This document shows positions 23,429 to 36,474 of a stretch of 64,000 nt of DNA, piece after piece. The stretch's first letter is position 1. The number at the start of each line of letters is the position of its first letter. The position numbers and the translations under genes are program-made. The notes below the pieces were generated by a model that saw only the letters and a program-made list of their open reading frames with translations, did no database searches and was not told where the DNA came from. Source of the stretch: Ricinus communis (lineage: Eukaryota > Streptophyta > Magnoliopsida > Malpighiales > Euphorbiaceae); the NCBI RefSeq assembly GCF_019578655.1, contig NC_063261.1, positions 11,106,446 through 11,170,445 on the forward strand. The letters run 5' to 3'.

Positions 23429-23616
23429 TAGGAAATATCCAAACTTCAAGCCGACCCTTTTCATCTCTCTATGCAAAGGACATTTCATCCAATAAAAGAA
23501 TGAGAGGCGGCGAAATTTTCCCTTCCCTTTTTATTTTTGTTTCATTCTTTTATTGGACGAAATGTCCTTTGGATAGAGAGATGAAAAGGGTCGGGTTGAA
23601 GTTTGGATATTTCCTA
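23429..23616. repeat. Long hairpin in the FMT leader region
   Basis: The left arm, 23429-23503, and right arm, 23542-23616, are near-perfect inverted repeats of about 75 bases (TAGGAAATATCC…AATAAAAGAATGA against its complement, with about three mismatches). The loop and its edges (about 23503-23547) are an inverted copy of 22931-22970, the gene's own promoter/leader boundary, differing by a 4-base insertion. Confidence 0.85.
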
Positions 23617-23773
23617 GCTAAAAAATCAACTCTTCTCGGTTGGTTTATATATACTCATCATGAATAATCTGCGCTGCTGTTTTATTTATTGGGTTTTTGC
23701 TGAACTTGGTAATTCTTCATATTTGGATGTACTGAACTTACCTTGAAAGGATTGGGAAATAAAAGGGGTAGAT

Positions 23774-26700
23774 ATGGCGGGGAAGTCGAATAGAGGGAGG
23801 AACAGGAAGGGTTCAAATACCACAACAAATAGTTCTTCAGAGTCAGCTGTGACAGCCAGTGCTCCTGTCAAAGATAACTTAATTGCTTCAGAGACTGCTA
23901 AAGCTGATGCTAATGGAGTACCAGCTGTTATCGAATCGACTAATGCCATACCGCCAGGCGGGAGTGAATCTGAAACAACTACTTCAGCTAATGAACCAAA
24001 GCAGGGTATAGTTGGTTTCATGATTTTTATTCTGTATTTTACTTTGAACTTCAGTAGATTGTTCTTTATTCTTTTTCTAATTTCTTTTTAATGTTTCTTT
24101 CAAATCATGTCATATGAAGATTCTTAAACATGCTGTTAAGGTAGAATTATAAGGGAATAGCTCATAAATTGAAATGCTAATGTTCTAACTATCTATGAGA
24201 AGTCTAATTCACTATCAGGTAACTATGATACCCTTGTGAAACTTCCTTTTCTTGTCGAACAAGCTTAATATGGTTTTAATATGTTTGACCTGGCTAAGAA
24301 CATACAATGTCTGACGCCCATGAATCAACACCTATAACTATAGCCATATTTTTCAGATACGTTATGAGTTCACACATATAGCATACGCATGGATGCACAC
24401 TGATTCTGAGCCAAGTTTTCCATGAAGAGGAGAGATAGAAGTGATGAGAGCAGTCACTTTATGTATTATTATAGATGCTATAGTCTTCCGCTGGCCGCAT
24501 CAATTTCGTCATATTTCTTGTTTTGTATCAACTCAACTTGGTTCCACTTGAAAGTCCTCTCCTTTTTTATTTTCCAAAATTTCAGTGCTGCAATATTCCT
24601 ATTCTGCTCTGCTACATCTAATGTGATGTGTCCCATATGTGTGTAGGTGAGCTTCATCTTTATCCTGTCTCTGTCAAAACGCAGAGTAGCGAGAAGCTTG
24701 AGCTACAAGTGAGTTAATTTAATCTTGGGACTATATCTTGTGTTTGATAATTGGAATAGCAATTACAGGGTGTTCATTTTTGTTTGATTGTTTGATGTAA
24801 TGAATTTTGCTCTCCCATTTGTCAATACAGATATATTCAGATTTTTCTTTTGGCTAATAATTCACTTAACGTGTCCTCTAGATTTTATCATGGCTTGCTC
24901 TATTTACAATAAAATGTAACATACAATTGCAGTTAAACCCTGGAGATTCAGTCATGGATATAAGACAATTCCTTCTTGATGCTCCTGAGACTTGTTTTTT
25001 CACATGCTATGACTTGGTGCTGCGCACAAAAGATGGTTCAACTCATCAGCTTGAAGATTATAATGAAATCTCTGAAGTAGCTGACATTACTACTGGTGGT
25101 TGCTCGTTGGAGATGGTTGCTGGTATATTGACACCATTTGCTCTTTTGTAATAAGGATTGTATTCTGGAGTCTAACTTGTAAAAACCTATTGGCAGCTCC
25201 TTATGATGATAGATCAGTCAGGGCTCATGTTCACCGCACAAGAGAATTGCTTTCACTTTCCACACTCCATTCATCACTATCAACGTCACTTGCATTAGAG
25301 TATGAGACAGCACAGACCAAGGGCCCAGGTTCAGTCTTCTTCTTCTTCTTCTTCCTCTTCTTTTCTTTTCTGGGAAGTGTAATCTTAACATGCAGTTTAT
25401 ATCTGAGGATGTTCATATGACTAGTCTGCATTGGACTGTAATCTAGAAACTGTGAAAACTGAGGTCCCTGAGCTTGATGGACTGGGTTTTATGGATGATG
25501 TTGCTGGCTCACTTGGTAAGCTGTTATCATCTCCATCAAAAGAAATAAAGTGTGTGGAGAGTATTGTGTTCTCATCCTTCAATCCTCCCCCAAGCTATAG
25601 AAGGTGTCCTATGTCTCTCTCTTATATTTACTTATTTGATGCATAAACAAATTATACATTGGCGAGATAAATATGATGTTTCTTTTGTTGCCTCTCCAGG
25701 CTTGTTGGAGATTTAATATATTTGGACGTGGTGACATTGGAAGGTACCAAATATTGTATTACTGGAACCACAAAGACATTTTATGTTAATTCAAGTACAG
25801 GCAATGCTCTTGACCCAAAGCCTAGCAAGTCTACTTCTGAGGCAACAACCCTTATTGGACTCCTGCAAAAAATTAGCTCGAAGTTCAAAAAAGGTAGAGG
25901 AACAAGATTCGATATTTCCAGTATGAATAGTTTACTATTTACTTTGAATGGTATTTTCTCATTCAGCATGTTTCATTATTATTTCTTCAAGCTTTTCGTG
26001 AAATTTTGGAGAGGAAGGCCTCTGCACATCCTTTTGAGAATGTTCAATCGCTTCTGCCACCAAATTCATGGCTAGGATTACACCCAATTCCTGGTAAGCT
26101 TACTTCCAAGTTTTAATTGGCAAATTTATGTGGTTTAGGATTCTGAAGTTGTGAAAGAAACGTGCAAAGGGACATGCTCCTTTCACTTTAAGGCAAATCT
26201 CTTTCTTGATACTTGCTAGAGCATGATTTGTTTTCTGTTATTATAACAAATAAGCCCAAATGTGAAACAGATACCGAAATGTTTCTTACTAATGACTAAT
26301 GGCCATGGTTCCTCACAGTTATACAATGTTTACTGGTTTTAGTCTCATCGGTAGATCTTCCTTATGAGTAACCCCTTTTTTTCTTTTCTTCAATGGTGTA
26401 ACCAAGATCTTAATTTTTGTAGCTTTCTTTAGACTGACTGTCAGATTCTCATTTTACATTGTTGTTCCATTAATTTATGAAAACTGTCCAAACATTTTGA
26501 TTTAATTTTAGCTTCTTTTCAAGTGGAAAATTTGTGCAGATGTTGCATTTGATGTTTGACTGAAGTGACTATATGGAGTTTCTTTTGTCAGATCATAGGC
26601 GTGATGCAGCCAGAGCAGAGGATGCACTGACTCTTTCATATGGTAGTGAGCTGATTGGCATGCAGAGGGATTGGAATGAGGAGTTGCAATCTTGTCGAGA

Positions 26701-29700
26701 GTTTCCCCATACAACTCCTCAAGAAAGGTATATTTGATCTCTGTTCAAGTAACACTCATAGTTATATTCTGCTGTGCCCTAAATGTATTTCTGTTGTTTG
26801 GTTTCGCTTTTGCCTTCCCTTATCAGGGTAAATTTGTTGCAGGATCTTGCGGGATAGGGCTCTCTACAAAGTGACTTCTGATTTTGTTGATGCAGCGATT
26901 AGTGGTGCTATTGGAGTCATCAGCAGATGTATCCCCCCTATAAATCCAACCGATCCAGAGTGCTTTCATATGTAAGTGGGGCCTTGAAAAGATTCTGAAT
27001 TTCCATTATCTCTTCTAAAAAAATCATTTGTCTTTATACTCCTTGGTTATGGATCGCATTCTATATAGTTTTGACATCTATTGTTTTTAAATGATTATCA
27101 GCTTTACTTGTTAGAATTATATAATCTTTCGAGTTCTATCATTTATTTGTAGAAGTTCTTCTTTCTCACAGCTGCCCCTTAACTTGTGATGTCTTTTGAT
27201 TTTAGGTATGTTCACAACAATATTTTCTTTAGTTTCGCTGTGGATGCGGACCTTGAACAGCTATCCAAGAAACATACGGCAGATACTAATTCGAAGACTC
27301 TGAATGTTGCTGTTTCCCCCAATACATCTGAAAAGGTCTCAAATGATTTCTCACATGGTGATGGTGGAATTTCCAATGGGGATTGTGATGTATCAACTGC
27401 AGGAGAAAGCAATGGTGTTATGGAATCAACTCCTTCTGAGAGCCAGTTGGCTGAGAGTGAGCAGGCTACATATGCTTCTGCAAACAATGATCTGAAAGGC
27501 ACTAAGGCCTACCAGGAAGCTGATGTCCCTGGGCTGTATAATCTTGCCATGGCTATAATTGACTACAGGGGTCATAGAGTGGTAGCACAGGTGAGCTTTC
27601 AAGATGCAAACTTCCCTGTTCTCTCTCTCATGCATATTTTACACCATGGGTATGCAATATTTTGTTTGTATTTTTATTGTGGAAGAAACTCATTCTTAGC
27701 CAAATTACCTTTTATTTTGTTGGTGGTATCTGCTTTATGTGTTGGCTATAAGATCAATTTTGCTACTATTTTATTACTTTCAACAACCTTGTAGATCTAG
27801 CCTGTCAGCCACTAGTTATCTTTGTCTTTTCTTTCTTTTCTTACTTGAAGATGTTTTGATGTTATTATTGTTTTCCCATCTAATTCTTTATTCATTCTGC
27901 TGTAGAGTGTTTTACCTGGCATTCTTCAAGGGGATAAATCAGATTCACTTCTCTATGGTTCTGTTGACAACGGAAAGAAAATATGCTGGAATGAAGATTT
28001 TCATTCGAAGGTGAGATATGAAATCAAATTTCAGGTTATGCATTGAGAGTAACTTGCTAGATTACTGTTGGTTTAGAAAGTAATATTTGCTTTCTTGTCC
28101 TCAATAAATTTCTTCTCTAATATTGTACAAAGCGAATTTTTGAGTTCTTGATTACCTTAATTATCCATTAAATGAATTATGAGCTTTGTCTTAGGTGCTG
28201 GAAGCTGCCAAGCGCCTCCATCTCAAGGAACATACTGTTGTAGATGGATCTGGGAATGCTTTCAAATTAGCTGCGCCAGTAGAATGCAAGGGCATTGTTG
28301 GTAGTGATGACAGGTGATTATTCTCTCGGGTTGGCATGTTTTCATTGCTCCTTTTCCTCCTTTAAATTTACCGTTGATTTTTCCTCGCAAGTTTATTTTC
28401 TTTTGCTATTGTGATTGTCCTTTATTTTTTTATCTAAAGCATACTTGGATTTATTGTTAGTTTGATTTTTAATGGGGGAATAAAGTTCAATTTGGCAACT
28501 AACTTTGTCGCCTAACTAAATTTAGCCTTTTTTCTAAATTTATGGACTTTTTAATGCAAATCTTTGCATATTTGGCTCAAATTAGCCCTATTTTGGTCAA
28601 AAATGATAAATCTCTCTTGATAGATAGAAAAGATTTTAAAAAATTGTGATAATCTTAATACGATTAATATAATTAAGACAATAGGTAGCACTTAGCACCA
28701 TAATTCCACCCACAACAGCCCTCACCACCTTCATCATTCTTACCACCGCCACCATTGTAGTCACCTCTTTCACCATCGTAATAAAAGAAATAGCAAGAAT
28801 ACTGACAAGTAGCAACATTTGTTGTTTTGATTTTTTTAATTTAAAACATCAATATTTGTTTTTCTAATTTAAAAAAGTTAATTTAATTTTAGAATTAATA
28901 TTTTTCATTTTTTATTCTATCCACTCTTCTTTTAAAGAGTATATAACTTGCTCTCTCATTTTTGTCTAAAATAGGGCTATTTTAAGCCAAATATGCAAAT
29001 GTTTAGGCTAAAATGAATTTGGAGAAGGCTTAAATTGAACCCGGGTGATAAGGCCAGTGGCCAAATTGAACTTTATTCCTTTTTAATGCCCATAAATGAG
29101 AAAATCCAAACTGCCGAAATGCAATTGCCGATTTTTTATTTGTTACATAACTAACTTTCAAGTTTCAGCTTTTCATTGAAGGATTACATTCTGAATCTAC
29201 TGCCACTTTTGGTTTGGCAAATCGCATCTTTTGGATAACTTGTTTCTCAAGTCTGTATTGTATTTTCTTAACTGCTTACTTATTAGGCTTTAATTATTTC
29301 AATTCCAGGCATTATCTTATTAGGCTTTAATTATTTCAATTCCAGGCATTATCTTCTGGACTTGATGCGAGTAACTCCTCGTGATGCAAACTACAGTGGA
29401 CTGGGATCCCGATTTTGTATTTTGAGGCCAGAACTAATTGCTGCTTTTTGCCAGGTGTGCAACTCTATCTGATTTGCAACTAAAACTGATTCATATCTCT
29501 TGTTCGTTCTTTCATATTATCTTTTCTTATTCGAAGGCTGAAGCTGCAAAGAATTCAAAGACTCTGCCTAAATCTGAGGGAGAGGCTCATGCAACCCCAG
29601 ATTCTTCAGAAGTTGCTGGCATTGAAGAACAGGCGAAACCTGAGGCCAATTTCCCTGTTGCTTCTACTGAAACTCAGGTAATGATATCTATGTTAACCTT

Positions 29701-32700
29701 GTATTCTTTTGTGGTTCCCCTTTAATTGAGCATAAGTTGCATTTAAAAATATGTGCACGCTTTGGTGAGTTACTGATAATATCTTCTTGCATTTTGTGGA
29801 ACGAAGAATTTTATAAGATACAATCTCTAAATTAGATAGTTGTCCCATGCTATGACGCTTGTCACATACTACTTGTATCTAAGTGTATAGCCAGGGGAGT
29901 GAAAGGAATAGTAATCATTCTCATTGCATATCAAAACTGATAAGCAATGGCCAAAGTCATTATTTAAGTATGACTGCTGGTACTAAAGACGAACTTCCAG
30001 ATTCATCTTGTTCTGCTCTACATTTTCTATTCAAGATCAGCAGCTGCCTTGCTCATTTTTATTTAGTAACTTAGTGTACAAGCATTAATCATGTCACATT
30101 TTGATTTCCTCTTTTATGGAGAAATTAATGCCAGATTAAATTGTCTGATGAAGAAGAGGCACATTAATCTGTTAAGCATGTAGTATTATGAAAGTAAATC
30201 TTTTCTGCATTTATTCAAGCAATTGTTTGAACTGTGCGGCTTTCTGTTTTGGTCAACAGGAGATAGTCCAAGAAGGAAAGGTTGAGACTGTTGAGGAATG
30301 TGCTTCTGCTCCTTCTGTGGGCTCTGAATCATATGATGAAATACTTTTTAACCCTAATGTTTTTACTGAGTTTAAGCTAGCTGGGAATCCAGAGGTGAAT
30401 TGTTTTAAAGCATACACTTCCTTTTCTTTGCAACTGCATTGAATTACAAAGATCTCATATTTTGTTCTTTCCTTTGGCTATTTACTAGGAGATAGAAAAT
30501 GATGAAGAAAATGTTAGGAAAGCTAGCTCATATCTAGCAGCCACCGTTCTTCCAAAGTTCATCCAGGATCTTTGCACACTTGAAGTGTCACCCATGGATG
30601 GCCAGACACTAACTGAAGCACTGCATGCTCATGGAATTAATGTGCGATACATTGGAAGGGTAAGCTTAAGTTTTGGTTAATTCCTTGTTAATGCAGTTGT
30701 TTGGAATCTGGACTAATGAAAACATTTGGTGAAGTTGGAATTTCTATACCATAGCTCAGATATCAATTAGTGTTAATGGGAGTCGAGCACATTCCTTAGC
30801 ATCTATGTTTTCTTAAATAGTTATTGTTTTTGACTTGAGTAGATCATATCTTCAGGTTGCTGAAGGGACAAAGCACTTGCCTCATTTATGGGATCTTTGT
30901 TCTAATGAGATTGTAGTCAGATCTGCTAAACACATCTTCAAGGTTATTATCTTTATCTATTTTCTCTGTCTCAAATTGTTTTTAGTTCTATCTTGTCTAC
31001 TTTTGGGTTCCTCACCCTGCTCAACTTCTTTTGGATCTTCAAATCTTGTTTGCTCAAAGTAAAATATTTGGTTGTCAAAAAGGACTCTGAACACACGGGC
31101 AGACAAGTTTGTTTTGGCCTATAATCTTGTTCTGTTGGTGACAGGCAATTTGCATTTCTGTTTTCTTGTGGTGATGCAGGATGTATTGAGAGATACAGAA
31201 GATCAGGATCTTGGGCCAGTGATCTCACATTTTTTCAACTGTTTCTTTGGGAATTGTCAAGCTGTTGGAGCAAAAGGTGGTTCCAATGGTTCACAGCCAA
31301 GAACACAAAAGAAAGTATGTTCGAGATAGTTTCATGATTTATTTTTATTTAATCATGTAGATTTTTGGTTGATGTCTGGTGTGGCTTTCACTGATCTAGT
31401 CCTTACCCATTTGGTTGAATCCCATTGAGGGAGTTCAATGATCGAATCTAGTTATGTTCAAACATTTGCAGGACCAATCTGGCCATCACTCTTCAGGAAA
31501 ATCTTCTAGGGGCCAAACAAGATGGAAAGGAGCATCTGCAAGAAAGAATCAATCCTCATCTATGAATGTTAGCTCAGAGACTGTATGGTCTGAGATTCAG
31601 GAATTTGCAAAACTCAAATATCAGGTACCATTATATTAACTCGAGTGTAGAAGCTCTACACGACCAATGTAATATTCCCAGAAATTGCTGGGCTGATTTT
31701 ATAGCTTATTAAGAGTTAGAAAAAAGTTGAAATATGGCATTTGTGGTGGAACTGAGTTACCTCTTTTTCTTAGTTCGAGTTGCTAGAGGATGCAAGGGCA
31801 CGGGTGAAGAAAGTTTCAGTCATACGCAATCTTTGTCAGAAGGTAATTTTGGGTTTCATCTAATTGATATGTGTAGATCTCAATGCTTACAAGTCGAATA
31901 GTCAGCATGAACCATCTGTATTGGGTATTCAACCTGTGCTTGTAGTGTGTTGCAATGCTCATCTCAAAGTATATTGAATAATGGGCATCTAAATTTGCTT
32001 CAATTGTCTATTCTCACACTTCCTCTTTGTGTTTGTTGGAATCTTGTCCTTGAGCAATCCAGTTGTCTATTTTTTCTTACTTCAGTTTTGTTCTTGGGAA
32101 ACATTTGCTAGTTCGCTTCATGGCTGCTTAGTATATCTACACACTAACAATTCAGTTAAAGCAATTCTCAATTTGCACCTTAACTGAGCTTTTGCTCCTG
32201 GTAGTGAATTGTCTGACACGACTTCCTCGATAGGTGGGAGTTACAGTTGCAGCTCGCAAATATGATCTTAATGCTGCAGCACCTTTCCAAATGACGGATA
32301 TTTTGGACCTCCAACCTGTGGTGAAGCACTCAGTTCCAGTATGTTCAGAAGCTAAGGATCTTGTGGAAACAGGAAAAATTCAATTGGCAGAGGTATGCAC
32401 TGTGCATAGTTGTCTTACCACAAATCTTGCATGTTTGATGATACAGTTCACAAATAACAAAATTAAAATCAAGGCCAGAAATTTGATACTTGTGACATGT
32501 TACACTGGAAATATTCAGATATAACCGTTAGTTTGATTACAAACTAGGATTGAATTATACTGGTGTTCAGTCACTCACTGGGTAAAGAAAATAGAAATCT
32601 CCTGGAAATTTTTGGGCAATGTCCCTGTACTTCTGAGTTTTGGTCTCGCGTAAAAAGTATTAGTACAAGTCATGAGCATCCAAAGCCAGAAATTTATTGT

Positions 32701-35369
32701 GATTTTGGATGTATACTATGGTCTTAAATGTTGAAATGTAATTTCTATTGAATGATGTGGCTTTATTTATTTACTATTTGTTTATTTAATTTGAGTCAGG
32801 GAATGCTTAGTGAAGCATATACATTATTCTCCGAAGCATTTTCTATTCTTCAACAGGTATGTATTCTTTTTTTTTTTTTAATTGGGCCCATAGGATGGTC
32901 TTCAGTAAGCATAAGTTTATCATTTCTTAACATCTTTCAGGTGACTGGTCCAATGCATCGGGAGGTTGCCAACTGTTGTAGGTAGTCATTGATTACTCTG
33001 AACTTCTATTTCCATGTTCCATCATAGTAATCTATTGGACAACGTCTAATTTTATACTTCTGTTAAAGTATTTGTTATATTGTACATATGCAAAGTGAAA
33101 GCTTACCATTCTTCAGAAATTTTTGCTAAATTTCTCTTACCAATGATCCTCAGTTTATTTGGTGCACCTGACCTGAATGTTTCAGGTACCTTGCCATGGT
33201 TTTATATCATGCTGGAGATATGGCTGGAGCAATAATACAACAGCACAAGGAATTAATCATAAATGAACGTTGCCTGGGATTAGATCATCCTGATACTGCT
33301 CACAGGTACCATTCTTTGCTCTTTTGTTCAGTAGTAATTGAATTCGCTGAACTACTCTTCGCTCGTTCTTGTATTTATATATATCATTACCATTTGATGT
33401 GGCAAACACATCTTTGTCTAGAGGAAATTTATCTCCCTTGAGCTTGTGTTTGTGATGATCACTATTAGATTTTGGTTACTATTAACTCAACCTAGTTGCG
33501 TTTAGATGAATATTATAGTGCATCCAAGAATTTATTGCTATAAAGAATTTGTGGTGCATACCCTTAACCACACAAGTTCAAGCGTCCTGTTGCTAACTGC
33601 CATGGGACCGGACCCAGGGGCTTGTCATCCATTTTGTGACAAACAAATTGGAGTTGTACTTTGTGGATGCAATGCGAATAAAATTAGTATCATTTTGCTT
33701 GTATTCTCAATCCTACCTATTCTAAATGCTTTCAAACTGAAGAGTGCTTCATATTTATTACTGTTTATTAAGCATTTGGCCTTTCTTTTCTTTTTGAACC
33801 ATTGGCTCACTTGATTCGCAACTGTGCAACTACAGCTATGGCAATATGGCGCTCTTCTACCATGGACTTAACCAGACAGAACTGGCACTGCGGCACATGT
33901 CTCGTGCACTGCTCTTACTGAGTTTGTCATCCGGCCCAGATCATCCAGATGTAGCTGCCACTTTTATAAATGTTGCAATGATGTACCAGGATATTGGAAA
34001 GATGAATACAGCTCTTCGCTATCTGCAAGAGGCTCTGAAAAAGAACGAGAGGCTTTTAGGAGAGGAACACATCCAAACGGCTGTATGCTATCATGCTCTT
34101 GCCATTGCATTCAATTGTATGGGTGCATTCAAGCTCTCACATCAGGCATGTCATCTCTACAGGAAATATTTCCATGATTTGTCTTTGGGCTAATATAAAA
34201 ATAAGTAGATACATAAGCAAAATATATGGTTTGTTTTGCACAGCATGAGAAGAAAACTTATCATATACTTGTCAAGCAACTTGGTGAGGAGGACTCGAGG
34301 ACACGAGACTCCCAGAACTGGATGAAGACATTTAAGATGCGTGAACTTCAGGTTGATTTATAGAGATAAAAAGCCAGCTTTAGATTTTCTATTTTCTGTC
34401 AGATATTCTTGACTTCTAAATTCTTTTTGTAATAGATGAATGCGCAGAAGCAGAAAGGCCAGGCTCTAAATGCAGCTTCTGCTCAGAAGGCAATTGATAT
34501 CTTGAAGGTTTCTGCCTTTTATGCCATTTAGTTTTAATTACATGTTGATGTTTTAAGATGTATGGATATGATTGTTTGTGCTGTTTAAGCTGATTCTCAT
34601 TTAGCTGTCTCTGATTTATTGCATAACATGCATCCTATAGGAGCTCATTACGTTGCATACAAATTTCTGTTGCATTAAAATTGATATATGCTGGATTTGA
34701 CTCTGTGCTGTGGCTTCTGGCACAAAAGCTGTGAGCCAATTGAGAAAGCTGCTGTTAAATATCCTCAGCATTTGTGCACAGTAGGGCCTCCTTTGGAGCC
34801 AAACTTGCTCATCATGCCAACCTTCACATCAATATTTATGCAACATTTGATGCTAATGTGCCTAAATTGAAGATACTGAATTTTGGCTGCTGGTATTGTG
34901 CCAGGCCCATCCTGACCTCATACAGGCATTCCAAGCTGCTGCTGCGACTGGAGGTTCTGGGAGTTCTAGTGCTTCCATCAACAAATCACTTAATGCAGCA
35001 ATAATTGGTGAGACTCTTCCACGCGGCAGAGGAGTAGATGAAAGGGCTGCTCGCGCAGCAGCAGAAGTTAGGAAGAAAGCAGCAGCTAGGGGCCTCTTGA
35101 TTCGGCCACATGGTGTTCCTGTCCAAGCTTTGCCACCTCTGACTCAGCTTCTCAACATTATTAATTCAGGGATGACCCCTGATGCAGTTGACAATGAGGA
35201 ACCAAATGGTGCGAAGAAAGAAGCCAATGGCCAGCCTACTGATGGGCCAGCAGATTCCAACAAAGACCAAATACCAGCACAAGAAGATCCTGCTCCTGTC
35301 GGTTTGGGTAAGGGGTTAACATCATTGGATAACAAGAAACAAAAAACAAAACCAAAATCTGTGGCTTGA
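23774..35369 (+). CDS. FMT: FRIENDLY / clustered-mitochondria (CLU) family protein, 1424 aa
   Basis: CLU proteins are cytosolic, bind mRNAs of nuclear-encoded mitochondrial proteins and keep mitochondria dispersed; the Arabidopsis member is FRIENDLY. Exons: 23774-24005, 24647-24708, 24933-25122, 25197-25328, 25447-25603, 25700-25893, 25992-26093, 26592-26727, 26843-26971, 27206-27590, 27906-28010, 28195-28313, 29346-29454, 29537-29677, 30260-30394, 30489-30659, 30856-30942, 31180-31314, 31472-31624, 31774-31842, 32234-32392, 32800-32856, 32941-32981, 33186-33305, 33836-34145, 34244-34351, 34436-34507, 34905-35369. Together 4275 nt, all junctions in phase. Visible parts: Ser/Thr-rich N-terminus (1-77), CLU N-terminal domain with NPGDSVMDIRQFLLDAPETC (about 78-260), CLU domain (about 350-685, SYGSELIGMQRDWNEELQSC to RFCILRPELIAAF), an eIF3-p135-like region with ILFNPNVFTEFKLAG, TPRs (about 1035-1210) and a charged tail. 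The length fits the family. Exon 5 could instead start elsewhere; I chose AG at 25445-25446 to keep frame. No disabling mutation seen. Confidence 0.93.
28475..29079. mobile_element. MULE-type MITE in FMT intron 12, 605 bp
   Basis: The element is flanked by a perfect 9-base target duplication, TTTTTAATG (28466-28474 and 29080-29088), the size made by Mutator-like transposases. The ends share the inverted repeat GGAATAAAGTTCAATTTGGC, and complementarity continues imperfectly for about 170 bases (GCATATTTGGCT and TAGCCCTATTTT on both sides). It has no coding capacity. Confidence 0.9.
29279..29352 (+). repeat. 37-base tandem duplication covering the exon 13 splice acceptor
   Basis: The unit starting CTTATTAGGC and ending CCAGGCATTATCT occurs twice, at 29279 and 29316. 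Each copy brings the polypyrimidine/AG acceptor and the first bases of exon 13. Use of the first AG would read RHYLIRL then stop. Only the second AG (29344-29345) gives the conserved HYLLDLMRV frame. Confidence 0.9.
34146..34243 (+). other. GC-AG intron 25 of FMT
   Basis: The exon ends CATCAG and the intron starts GCATGT instead of GT. The acceptor is TTTGCACAG. Joining here restores the conserved frame SHQ/HEKKTYHI. No GT donor nearby keeps the conserved sequence. GC donors are a known minor class, usually after a strong CAG, as seen here. Confidence 0.85.
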
Positions 35370-36000
35370 AGTTTTGAGGCAGCATGGCATGAATTTTGCA
35401 CGAAGATAGCAGTTCATAAATCAGTACGAGTGATAAAGCACCCGTCTAATACTCTGGAGTTGAAGGAGATACAATTTGTATTCCATTTTTTTCCCAATAA
35501 TCAAGCTCGTAGGTTCAACGAGCATCCAGTGTCTACCATGAACTGCCGAGCAATATAGTCTTGTTAGGTGCAGAATACAAAATGACAAATAAGTTGTCAT
35601 TAGATTAGTATTCTAATTGTTTGATTATTTGTCTTTTTCTTCAGAAAGTCATCTTATCCTTTCACTTATTCACTGTTTGAAGTTAGGCAACCTTATGATG
35701 GCTTTTACTTCTGACCTCGGGTTTGCCCTCCCATGGTCACTGATTTTGGATGGTAATGAGATTACAAATAGCATGTTGTTTGAAGCTCTTGAATGGAATG
35801 TAACAGGAAATCCTTATTTCTTTTTCTCTAGTAGTTACAGTAAAATGCTTGGAAAACTTTCACTGTTTTCCCTTATGGATAAGTTGAATTGTTGCAATAT
35901 TGTGTTTCTATCAGACATAGCAACATTTACATGCATTTCCTGAATTCTGATGTTCTATACTTCTGAAGCAACTTAACTATGGCAGGGTATTTCTTTTTGG
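35370..36000 (+). other. FMT 3' untranslated region and downstream DNA
   Basis: After the TGA at 35367-35369 there is no conserved frame. AATAAT-type signals occur near 35494, and the transcript end is probably between 35500 and 35950. The open frame at 35617-35943 shows no recognisable protein and is best read as chance. Confidence 0.45.
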
Positions 36001-36474
36001 TTTCTGACTTTGTTGTTTCTTTTTTTTTCCGGAGGTGCGTAAGTTCGGTAACTGAGTTATGTTGAATTGCAACAGCCAATTAGGAAGTTTTCAAAATCAA
36101 ATTCAAACCGATCAAACTGGTTAATTGATAAACCAGCGGCCTATTTATTTATTTTAAATACGAAAAAGTATTGTGAAGTGTTATTTTTTTTAAAATGATT
36201 TTTAGTGATTTTCTTTCTTTTTCAAACAATGAGATAAAAGTTTTGAATTACAAAAATTTAATAATCTTTTATTATATTACCAATGTTTGATAATATGGAT
36301 TTAAAGGTTAACATTGAAGTTAAGAGTTGTTAAATTCTAAATTCATGTTATGACCGATAAAGGTGAAAATAACTGAAATTTGTGAAAGAGTTGAGATCTT
36401 TTAATAATGAGATATTTCTTTTGTCGTTGTACCATAAATTTTTTTTTGTCTAAAAAGTATATTATTAAAAGTTA

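Noticed and set aside
29308..29345. Use of the first duplicated acceptor as the real start of exon 13
   Set aside because: It leads to a stop within a few codons, while the second gives the conserved frame.
29883..30074. Possible extra FMT exon
   Set aside because: No suitable splice sites that keep frame, no conserved protein, and the neighbouring exons 14 and 15 join in phase without it.
35617..35943. Open frame after FMT as a separate gene
   Set aside because: No domain, biased hydrophobic composition, lies in the probable 3' untranslated or downstream region.
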